Below, piece by piece: positions 1 to 11,400 of a DNA stretch of 64,000 bases (positions are counted from its first letter, which is position 1; each line of letters begins with the position of its first letter). A program made the position numbers and the translations under genes. Location: NCBI RefSeq assembly GCF_018873765.1, contig NC_057918.1, positions 11,354,862-11,418,861 on the forward strand, given 5' to 3'. Source of the stretch: Telopea speciosissima. Taxonomy: Eukaryota; Streptophyta; Magnoliopsida; Proteales; Proteaceae. The notes beneath the pieces were generated by a model that saw only the letters and a list, made by a program, of their open reading frames with translations, was not told the origin of the DNA and ran no database searches.

Positions 1-240
1 CTTAAAATCGTACTAATAATAAATAGATAGCGAACCGATAAGAGCCCATAAAAAAATGCTTAAAATTGATCTGATCACTAACTCTTGGTTCAATTTATTT
101 TTTGGAACCAAACCCTTATCAGTTTGGTGTTCAGTTTGACCCAATTTTTTTTAAAAAAAAAAGTACCAACTATTTGACATCCGTTCCCAATGGTTGGCCG
201 GATCTTTATCCCATCCAGTTTCCTGCTTGGCTGAGTTCCA

Positions 241-332
241 CAATGCCTCTAACAAGGGGGGTGCAACTACCACCCTACCCATGCCCAAACACTTTATCCA
301 GATGGAATCCACCCCCCTAATTAGAGGCATTG
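241..332. repeat. Short hairpin / MITE-like inverted repeat
   Basis: A 23-bp arm starting CAATGCCTCTAA at 241-263 is repeated in inverted orientation at 310-332 with two mismatches, around a 46-bp loop. This fits a very small foldback element. No convincing target-site duplication was seen, so the class is open. Confidence 0.5.
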
Positions 333-1981
333 GAGAACTGGGCCGAGCTGGGAACTAGAGGAGATAATTATCCATGGTTGGCCTCATATCCTAATCTTGT
401 TTCTTCTTATTTAGCTTTTCATCTGTACTGTTGTAGGTTTGCCATGCCCTTTAACAGATTGTTTAATAGGAGCTACAAAGTCATAATTGTTCATAATAGA
501 TTTAATATCCAACTAAAAAAATTGAAAATTGCCTAGGCTAGCGATCCATATCTCATTCTAGCATGTTAACCAAGTCATTGCAGTCAGTCCAAACGGTGAT
601 GGTTGTGTCCCCTAATTGTCTTGCTTTCTGGAGATCTTCGAGAACTCCTCCTCTCAGACTCTTATACGAACCTTGCATAGTTAAAATTTAGAGTAGCATT
701 TACAAAGGTTTAACTTGGCACAATTACTGAATCCCAATTGGCTTCACCACTATTCTCCATATAACTTTCATCACAAATAACAACACATGATGAAAATGGA
801 AAAATGTCATAGTATACTTTCAGGGATAAGATTCATCTATTTGAGTACATGGAAACAAAACAATGTCAGAAATCCACCTAAAAATGTTTTTTTTTTGGTA
901 ATTCACCTAGAAATGATTTGTAGGATATGTAGAGCGTTTGGGAGTCGGATTTAACACAAATGTTTTTTTTTTTTTTTTTTCATTCTATATGGTAATAAAT
1001 AATTGGTAGTACTGAACACGCCAAGGAAAAAAAAATATTTCGACTTATTTATCATTGAATCTTTAATATTTAGAAGAAAAACCGAGAAAGGAGGCTGATA
1101 AGAATTCAGTCTTTAATCCCAACACCCTTGCTGCCTAGAACCTTTACAGAAAGGACAAGATAAGACAAAGGTGCCAATCAAGGCAATTCCACCATCCTGC
1201 CACCACCGCCCTACTCTGACCCCTCGTCCGCCCCTGCCACCAGCAATATCTCCCAAAGAAATATAGAGAATTTATTCTCATAAATCAAATTACCAAATGG
1301 ATGTATTACTCTTGAAATATTTCAAAATAATGCAACAATTTCAATTTGTTGATCGTTTCATTAAATCAATTTGAAATTGAAATATAAATTATATCAAATC
1401 TGGCCTTAGTAGCTGGATAGAATAAGAAATCATCATGTGGAATACTGGCAAGGACTATTTTTAAAACTTTATGCATACTTCAGAGGAAAAAAATAGAATT
1501 TAACAAAGGAAGGTTCCAACTCCGATCTAAAAGCAAGTCAGAGACTACCTAGATTGGACTAAAGCTACAGGAAGTATCATCTCCTACAAAGGAGTTTCCA
1601 TGAAACTGAATCCAAGGAGCTTTTCAAATATCAATAGACTTTCCATTACATACTTTCCAACAAACCAGCCTGCGTTCAAAAGGAAGGGAGGGACCAATAT
1701 TATTTCAGGGCCAAGACCCTTGTTTGGGTATGAAATCCGAAGATAGGATGCTATCAATTGGAAAATATTTTACTTCTAAGAGATGACCTCATAAGAAACA
1801 GGGATTGGAAAGTAGTTTCCATCCGAACTTTACTAAAACGTCCTCATTGTGGACGTACATCACTTAATCTACAGCCTAATCCTTCCAATGATTTAAGGTT
1901 TGCAACACTTCCACCACGAGAGTTCCCATTTGAAGTAGGATCACAATCATCAAAAGTGGGATCCATTTCACATAATATATA

Positions 1982-2373
1982 GGAAAAATTACATGATTAG
2001 CTACTTTTGGGTTTTTATTTACAAAACTGTCCACCCTATGTTTGAGTTAACAAAAATAGACAAAAACAAGTTAAGGTTTACAAAACTGGACAAAATAGTG
2101 TCTCTCCCTGTCACACTTATTTTTTTAGATATTTTTACCCCTGTCATTGCCTTCTCGCCCAGGCATCCTCTGTTCATGTAACCCTACCCTTGTCCCAACC
2201 ATCGCCATTCTCTGCTATCCCAAGTAACAGAGGAAAAAAAAAAAGATTTTTTCAAAGGGGAACTGCCGAGGAAGGAAGGAGAGTCACTGTTTTGTCTATT
2301 TTTGTTAACTCAAACATAGGGTGGACACTTTTGAAAATGAAAACCCAAAAGTAGCTAATCATGTAATTTTCCC
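1982..2373. mobile_element. Mutator-like MITE with long TIRs and 9-bp TSD
   Basis: The left arm starting GGAAAAATTACATGATTAGC is matched by an inverted right arm ending at 2373. The arms are about 85 bp and differ at few positions. The perfect 9-bp direct repeat TAATATATA flanks the element (1973-1981 and 2374-2382). Long terminal inverted repeats with a 9-bp duplication are the hallmark of Mutator-like elements. The 392-bp length leaves no room for a transposase, so it is non-autonomous. Confidence 0.85.
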
Positions 2374-2637
2374 TAATATATATGAGTTGTGTAGGCTCCA
2401 TGGTTTCAATGGCTGTGATAATATGGTGATCCTATAAATCACGTCTCTAATGTGTTGTTCAAACTCAATTGTCAATGCAAGGGATCCCTTTCCTTTCGTT
2501 ATTGAAAAAAAATAAAAAAAATCAATCCCTTTCCATGCATTGACGTAACTGCCCTCATGACCTACACCAATTATTTTTACCCAAAATCATTAAAAAAAGT
2601 ATAATAAACCCTTGCCATGTAGGTAGATTGTCTCTAC

Positions 2638-3053
2638 TGTTAGAAAAACAACGTAGCAGCAAAATGACGATTTTGCAGAAGAACTACAAAAGGAAAAGGG
2701 AAACGGAAGGCTACATCCACAACTGAACGATAGTATGAATCCATTATTTCTGCGAAGCAAATACAAACCCTCACACCCATCTATCAAAGAGATAACAACA
2801 ATATATAAGAAAAACCATAACCTCATAAAGTACAAAACTGCCCCCATAAACCCACCTGGTCCAGTTCAAACCAACATAGGACGAAACACATATCAAATCG
2901 AAGCTTTGGATGAGCTCTTTAGGGGTTAGCGCCTATGGCGCTAATGTATGCACTTTTTGATCATTCTGACGCATGCCGAAGGTGAAATGGCACGCCGAAG
3001 AATCACCACAGTACTTTATGGATTATAACTAAGATCATGCTTCACCAATAACA
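2638..3053. mobile_element. Copia-like solo LTR (TGTTAG...AATAACA)
   Basis: The segment starts TGTTAGAAAAACAACG, ends CACCAATAACA and is flanked by TCTAC on the left and TCTAT on the right, a 5-bp target duplication with one change. Start, end and internal phrases match the clearer solo LTR at 7765-8368, so the two are related. No internal retrotransposon sequence adjoins it. Confidence 0.6.
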
Positions 3054-3204
3054 TCTATTACAACAAATTTTAGTATAAAACAGGAAGTAGATAGATCATC
3101 TCAATTGCTCTGGATTATAACTAAGATCAGACTTCACCAATAATGTACACCTATTACAACAAAGTTTAGTATAAAACAGGAAGTAGACAGATCATCTCAA
3201 TTGC
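3020..3204. repeat. Tandem duplication, about 92-bp unit
   Basis: Two copies of a segment beginning GGATTATAACTAAGATCA start at 3020 and 3112 and run to about 3204, with a few substitutions and small indels. The first copy includes the last bases of the solo LTR and its flank, so the duplication followed LTR insertion. Confidence 0.75.
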
Positions 3205-5034
3205 AGCAAAAGCCGAGGAGAAAAAATATGAGGAAGGGAAAAAAAAAAAAAAATTACATAAAAGGATATCTTACCATCAGTTGTGAAAGAACCAAACCAA
3301 GAAAAAAAAAGTTAGATGAACAATTGTCTGTCCCTCAAAAAATTGTTAGGCATAAGAGGTTATTAAGTTATAAAATACCAATTATAAAAGTTCAGGTCTA
3401 CCACTCCACATCTTAGTTTAATAATGTTTTGCTTTCAATCAACTGCTCCTGCCAGTGATATTAGATATGTTAATATATAGGAGTTAGATTTTTTTTGGTA
3501 AACAATATAGATTACAACAAGGTCGAAAGGTTATATTACTTTTGTATTGTGGCGTGTGATCTTTATTTATTATCTTTTTTTGGTTTGAGGGAATTTTTTT
3601 GTATGGACATTTTAACTAACCAATATAACATCTATGTGCTTTCCTCATTAAAAAATTTGAAAGAGAAAGAGAAGTTTAATATTGATTATTGAGTAGTTAG
3701 TTAAAAGTTCCTACCAAAAAAAAAAAAGGGTAGTTAGTTAAAAGTTCAGTATTGAGTAGCCATCCCAAATTGAAGAGATGGGTAGCACCTCAGCTCACTT
3801 CTTGGCAATAGACCACTCATTAGTCAGGTTTCTTAACATGGAATCGGTCCTGTCAATTATGAGGTCGAAATCAGTCTATCTATCTCGCCACTAATTTAGA
3901 TTGCGAAGAGGGATATATATGTGGCTTGCATGTATTGATAACTCCCATGCCAAGTCATTAAGGCATGGGAGGGAGTACCACATTATTTGATTTTACTATT
4001 GGAGTTTACATGGTTAAGGAGGAAAGAGAGTTTTTTAGAAAGGAAAGACTATGAGAGGGGAAGTACTACCACACACTAGTAATATGTAATATGTACATCA
4101 TTTTTCCTTTAGATTTAGAATACATTATATATATTATATCGGAATTAATAGAATTTGCTGATTCCACCAATTTCTGTCAATTTTGTAACATCGATTCTTG
4201 CAATTTATCTTAAAATCGACCATTAGTCTCTTTGATCTTCATTTTTACAAATTTTTTCTTATTTTAATCAACAAAATATCATTAACTTACCTTTAGTTGC
4301 AAGAATTACAAGTCTCTTGGATAAAGAAAAAAATTAAATAAATCAAAAGTACATGAAAATGGATTTTCATCTTCTCAAGCGCAGCCCGGCACTACACTTA
4401 AGAATCCAATCGTAAAAAACATGGGCAGTGGTGTTTGTTTATTTTGTTTCTTTCTTTACTGATTCCGGCCGATCGTAGACTAATTTCGACCAATTTGAAT
4501 CCAAATTCAAACATTCTGGGTTTTTGAAATTCAGTTAACAACCATCTTGATCTTAGGAAGTGAGTTTCAAAACGTATGGCTGACATCAATGGTTTAAGGA
4601 TCCATACTTAATATGGTCCATAACACTAAGTAATAGGCCCTATCCTTTAGGAGAGAGAATCGGGGAAGATTTATGGTACGAAATAAGAGATAAATATTGG
4701 CTGAATCGCTCCCAAACAAATCTCTGAGAGTTAATTTGGTGGATATGAGCTCGACCCCTAAATCCATGGCTGAAATCCAATTGCGTCTGCTCAAACATTG
4801 TGAGTCATGGAATATTAACGCATTTACTCGTACCAACAGAACCTTTGAACGGTCATTTTCTCTTCAACCCAAAAAAAAATAAAAAAGAACGGTCATTTTC
4901 CTTACTGTTAGGGATTTTAAATTCGTTTAAAATTTTTTTAAAGATTAATCTTTTTTTTTTTTGGTAAACTTTAAAGATTAATCAAAATCCCTTAAAAGTG
5001 ATAAAATGCTGAGATTCTAGGAAGAGTGCCAGTG

Positions 5035-5044
5035 TTTATATATT
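5035..5044 (+). promoter_or_regulatory. Likely TATA box of the EB1 gene
   Basis: TTTATATATT lies about 430 bp upstream of the EB1 start codon. It is followed by pyrimidine-rich sequence (around 5105-5165) typical of plant 5' leader DNA. The transcription start would fall near 5070. Position and sequence are the only evidence. Confidence 0.45.
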
Positions 5045-5475
5045 CAAAGTTGGGTTCTCCCGGGTGTTCAGGTGACCGTGCTTGTGCTTCGTCAGCCATT
5101 CAAAGCTCTTTACTCATTGTGAGTGCACTCTCTGTCCCTCTCTCTGCCAGCTTTACTTTCTCTGCTCACCGTCCCAACTTTCTCCTCTCCGCAAACAATC
5201 ACGTTATCATTTTAATTTTGAAGATCTTCTGAATTACTGAAATTTCACCTTGATTCTTCCTTCATTTCTGTTCTAAAACTAAAATCCTCGAATCACCCAC
5301 GCTCGTTCGTGTTCGTCACTTGATTTGTTTGCTTTTATGTTTAGTTTTTTTTACTGGGTTTTGCTTTTAACCTTTCATTGGATCTCATTGTATCGTATCT
5401 TCGGTACTTTGAAGTTTGGAAAACACTGATATTTGATTTCTATGTGAAATAAGCACTGCAAGATTTGCATAAGAA

Positions 5476-8400
5476 ATGGCGGCGATGGCGATAGGGATGA
5501 TGGACGGTGCTTATTTTGTGGGCAGGAATGAGATTCTGAGTTGGATCAATGCCACGCTTCAGCTCAATATCTCCAGGGTAGAAGAGGTAATTTTCCCGTC
5601 TTTTTTTTTCTCCCCCCCCAAAAAGGACACTGATATTCTAGGTTTTCATGAACTTTCTTGTTGTCTGAGTGTTCGGTTCGTGTTGCTTTCATCCCTTTTG
5701 TGTTATCTGTTGAATATGAAATGAAACAGATTTATCTGCTTCTAGGGTGAACGCATATGTGTGCTCGACTATGTCTGTGTTAAGGAATTCATTACACTTT
5801 GGCGCTACTTCACTAGCCACTGGGAAAATAAAGTGCTTAAGTAGTTAATTTTGCACTGAAATTATGACATGACTGTGGAGCATGGTTACATGCAGTGTAA
5901 ACATATTTACTTTTTTCATTTTCCCATTGTTGCGTTATACTCTTGTGAAATGGCATTCAAAATTTAAACTTTATATCCTATTGGGGAAAACATATCAGTT
6001 TGGTTGTGGTTGGAATTTGGATCGGGTAGTGGGTGGAAGTACTTGTAGAGAGAAAATCCTGTGTTCCATGTTTGGGACCTTTGTATATTTGCTGGGATTA
6101 CTGTTTAGCCCCATAAACTTCTACAGTTTTTAGGGCTCAAAGCTAGAATCAGGAAAACGAATATTGGAAATATTTTGAAGTTGCTAGTTAAGTTGGTCAA
6201 AGATAGAGATTGTATCATACAGTTGTTATAATGATTTACCAGGAAGATTTTTCTTATATTTTGTTTGATGAGGGTTTTGATTAATGGGGTTCAAAGGGTG
6301 CAAGGATGTAACAAGTAGTAGCCATATCAGATTACTTTGCCTGTCTGATTAAGTTCTTTCATTGTTGGTTTCTGAGTAGCCTTGAGTGGGTCCCCTCTTC
6401 CCCCAGGGGTGTATGTGCCGTTCTTCCATGACGAATGGACTCCCCCCTATATCAGTCTTCAGCTCCATTTTATCTTTTCCTAAATCTTTGTAGGCTGCGT
6501 CTGGTGCTATCCAGTGTCAGATGATGGACATGACCCATCCTGGAGTTGTTCCAATGCATAAGGTACCAGCTTGTTGTATTTCTGTATGTTGTTTGTTTTC
6601 ACAAGGATGATGTTCTTTACAAAATTTTATTCTGGTAGAGGTTCTTACTTCCCATTTTATTTTTAGGTGAACTTTAACGCAAAGACAGAATATGACATGA
6701 TCCAGAATTACAAGGTTCTGCAAGAAGTATTTAACAAGTTAAAAATAGAGAAGGTAATTCCATATCGTGCTCACAGTTTCATTTCTTTATGTGTTCTTGC
6801 CTGCTAACAATTTCCAATGTATTACATTTTCTGTTTGGATTTTTGGAGGAAAGGTTATATTCAGATAAGGGTCAAACCTTTTATGGACTCCCTCTTTCTT
6901 TGGATCTCGATTGTTGTGATATGTGGGAGCAGGAAGAGTGTAAGAACAAAAATGTTCCATGGCCAATTTTATAAGTGCCTAGGTGATCATAGGCGATGGC
7001 CTGGCTGGTGTCCTAGGAGGTTGTCTATTGTAATTGTTGGCTTCAAGCCTTCAACTTCCCCTACCCCTTCAAGTTTATTGTATACTGCATATAAGAGAAA
7101 AGGGTAAAAGTTTATATTTCATCTAAATACAGATGAATAAGCTGTTTTAGCTCATTAGCATGTGATTGCAGTTTTTATTTACTTCAAGCAAGGTGCTCCT
7201 TGCTGAAAACCATGCGTAGTTGACTGTCTATTTATATTTTGGCTAGGCTGGTGTATCTAGACACCATCAAGCCATCTGTTTGCCTAGGATATTGACAACG
7301 CTTATCAAGGCTTTATAACTATGCATGTACATTCCACACTCCTTTCTCTGTTGTGACTTCTGCTTTGCAACTATGTTGTACACACTGGAACCAAACCAAA
7401 CCAAATCTAAACGTAAGACTAAAGAACCAAACTAGGCCAAACAATACTGATTCTCTTGTAACCCAAAATGGTAGAAATCAGATTAAATAAAAATGACAAT
7501 GGACCATCCAACTAAGGCAGCTCCAGACAGGGGCCCTGCATATGCCCTTCTACTTCAGATGGTCATGTGGCCCACATCCTATATAACCCTATTTAAGCCC
7601 TGGTAGCATATCAGTTGATATTAACATCAGATGAGCTACTTGATCTCAAGGCTACTATATGTCTCTTGAGTCTTACTTCCTTATTGGTATGTGTGGGGTA
7701 TCGTTATTGCGATTGCTCAATTATGATTTTTGCATAATTCTAGAGGTATGTAATTGTTGCCACTTGTTAAGAAAACAACGCCCAGAAGTGGCGATTTGCA
7801 GAAGATAAACGAAAAAAATAGAGAAGGTACACAACGCACAACACAGAATTTACGTGGTTCACCCCCAAGATAGGAAGCTACGTCCACGGCCAAGCAACAG
7901 AACAGATTTCACTATCTTTGAAATGTTACAAAACCTCTCTTCCAGCCCTCCTAGAGAAAAGAACATTATATAGAGAAGCCCTAACCTAGAATGTACAGAA
8001 TTACCCCCAAGATAAGAAGCTACGTCCACGGCCAAGCAACATAACAGATTTCATTATCTTTGAAATGTTACAAAACCTCTCTTCCAGCCCTCCCAGAGAA
8101 AACAACATTATATAGAGAAGCCCTAACCTAGAATGTATAGAATTACCCCTAGAGCCCAAAAATGACCAGCTAGTCAGGGTTGGACCAAAACTAAACATGT
8201 GTCAAAATACATATCATTTCAAAGGTCTCAACGAGCTCTACACAACTCATTGCCACCGGCAGTGAAGTATCCGCTTTTTAGGCCATCCGAGATCGTTTCG
8301 AGGCCGAAATGCCCTCCGAAGATCCTCCGAATCACTTTCTGGACTGAAATCAGGCTTCACCAATAGCACCACTAGGGCAGAAAGTTATGTTCATCAGTAT

Positions 8401-11400
8401 TAGAGGTGTCAAATTCCAGATCAAACCAGTTGGGCCGACTGAACTGACCGGGAAAACCCATAATAAATTGAATGGTTAATGGTTCAGGTTCGGTTTGGGC
8501 TTTTTAGAAACTGGAAGAAACCAAAACTGGCCGGATCGACTGAAACCGAAAAGACTGAACCAAACCCGAAAAACCCAATTAAAAAACACTTAGTTTCATT
8601 ATATATGAAAAGAGAAACTGAACCGGACCAAAACGATAGCGGGCCATTAACAACACATTAAGGAAAACGAAAGAAACTGGAACCAAACTGGACCGAAACC
8701 AGACCAAAACTGAACACCACCTTAAGGGTCCTGCTTCAGTTTGGCCCACTACATGCCTAAAGCCAAATCAGCCTGACCGAAACCTAACTGAACCAATTGA
8801 TTGACACCCTAATCGGTATGCCTCCACATACCCTGCAACCATTCTACAGGTCTGTGGCACTGCCACATCACAACAATTGTGGTATTGGAACTCCCTATAG
8901 ATTGTCTCGGACTTGGGAACTAAAATAACTAACCACAACCTTTTAAATTTTGCCTTATTTGTTTGAACAGTCCCAAAAAGTTCTGGAAGAACCTATAAAT
9001 CAATGCGTGTGTGTTGTAGTGCATGTGTGATCTTGCATTCTAGCATGAATGTTTATAGAAATTGAATGGATGTGTTCATGGTGTATTCATTTGTCTGCCA
9101 TATGCATGAATGTTGATGAAGCTAGAACTGTGACAACATATTGAAGACAATGAACTTGTTGATGGCTATTGAATCTTGGTTAGGATGCTTCTCTTTAAAT
9201 TGTTCAAATATTAACTAATATTGTGGCAGCATATTGAAGTGAACAAGCTTGTTAAAGGGCGGCCCCTGGACAACTTGGAGTTCTTACAATGGTTAAAACG
9301 TTACTGTGATTCTATAAATGGAGGCATGATGAATGAGTACGCAAATTTCTTCTTCTTTGTGTTTGTCATCTTTTCCTTCCTTATTGATGCTACTTTTTAT
9401 TCTTACTAGTACTGCCTGATCCATCTTATAGTTGTTGACCTCCTGATTATCTATCTTCTCTAGGAATTATCACCCAGTGGAGCGAAGAAGCAAGGGTGGG
9501 AAGGAGCGGAATTCCAGGGTTTCACACAAAGTCTCGAAATCACTCCAAGCAAACAACTTTCCCAGTGTTGTCTCGGGCAATGGAACAGGCTTTAAGACTT
9601 CTGGTCAGCTTGTGTCATTGAGCAACAGTTATGTTTCATTTGTATAAGCTCTTTTAGATACTTCTTGTTGTCTTACTTTCAATTCTGATGATATAGGTCC
9701 CATACAAGGGAGAAGTTGTGCAGAGTCAGGTGGAGCTAATTCTGTTGCAGAGATTGAAGCAATGTCTGAGCAAGTAGGTTCTAATTCATCTCCTTTTTCG
9801 TCATATTTTACTTGTTCTTACTTTCTTGCTTTCATTTTTTTTTTTCTCTCTTGGTTAAACGAATTATTCACATTCTCCTGGCGTCTACATAGCTGATTGT
9901 GGAGATATTATTATCTATTTGAACTGTGACAGTAAACCACACCATTAAATGGCTCTACCTGAGATATCTCCACTCTCTCCCTTTCTTCCTGTGTGATTTT
10001 TGAGAGGGCTATCTTCTTGTACATAATTTTCCCTAACAATTGTAATATCAGATCCTTGTACCTAGTCCACTGAAGCTTACTTATGCATCAGATTGATGTG
10101 ATCCATGATGAGTTTGTTACGTGACTATGATTTTTCGTATTTTTTTTTTCTCTAATTAAGATATGGAATGGTTAGATGCTGTCTACGTGTCCAAGTATTG
10201 GACCTAGTTGGGTCTTAATTGGGTTTTAAGAGAATAAAGTTTTATAGACGTTGGAGTCCATGGGATTGGTTTTAACTATTCCTCAGGAGTTTGTTAATAT
10301 GTTAGTGTTGGGTATAGACATGGGTTAGTTTCCTACATTTTAGCTTGTTATCGATAGAGGGATTAAAACGTTGTAATCTCTTATATATTTAAGAGTAGAA
10401 TGAGAATAAAGTAAGGTAATCAAGTTTAATCCTAATCTAAGACTTTTGTCTTAATCTGGAGGTTGGTTATTCCTCGAAAATAACTAATATTGTCTTCATT
10501 ATATCATTGCAACCTCTCTCTCTCTCTCTCTCATACTTTATGTAGCTCTTCCCTTCTAGAGTCACTTTGACAAAAATAAGGAAATCTAAGAAGGACAAGT
10601 GGTCAAAGAGGATCCAAACCGAAGACTTCTTAAGGAATCCTATCAGCTTGGTATCAGAGCCAGACATGACAGACGAGCAGCGACTTAGCAAGTTAAATCA
10701 AGCCCTTTAACCTATTCTATACTAGGCTAGCCCAATCTAGCGCCCAAATAATAGATCGAACCCCATTAGGCACATAACAGACCACCACGTTTCCGCAATT
10801 GTCGTCCACGGTGTGGCTCTCACTCTGGCGGTAGGTAGCCCTTTCCAAGTGTCTCCACTCTGCTCTAGGGTTTTGCTTGCCAGCAGGTAAGCAGAAACCC
10901 TAGAGCTAGCCCTTTCTTGGCGGCTTTCACTCTACTCCAGGTAGCCTTTTCCATGACTCGAACCCATGACGTGGTGCCTAGCTCTGATATCAAATGTTAG
11001 GTACTTGATCCATACATCAAAAGCTCCAAAGCTGATGGAACACGTTAAATCAAACCTTTTTAACCTATTTCATACTAGGTTGGCCCAATCTAGCGTCCAT
11101 ACACTAGATCGAACCCCATTAGGCACATAACAAAGTCATGGATCCTATTGCCAACCCTTTGATACTTGATTTTTTCTCTGTCCAAAAGTTTCATGCACGG
11201 TTGTGTCCTCCTTTCTCAATAGGGGGTCAAAATGACCAAAACCCCTCTCCCCTACTTGATACAGCGTAATCCCTCCCCACCTTATGTCGGTTGTGTCCTC
11301 CTTTCTCAATAGGGGGTCAAAATGACCAAAACCCCTCTCCCCTACTTGATACAGCGTAATCCCTCCCCACCTTATGTGGCCGTGCATGAAAACCCTCCCC

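Larger units (their letters stand above)
1..5030. other. Intergenic region upstream of the EB1 gene
   Basis: No open frame here looks like a conserved protein; the short frames are AT-rich and unsupported. The supportable content is a 23-bp hairpin (241-332), a Mutator-like MITE (1982-2373), a copia-like solo LTR (2638-3053) and a tandem duplication (3020-3204), annotated separately. Between them the DNA is AT-rich with long homopolymers and shows nothing further I can name. Confidence 0.6.

Noticed and set aside
102..536. Two short plus-strand frames near the left edge
   Set aside because: Low-complexity, no conserved motif, and they overlap the 241-332 hairpin.
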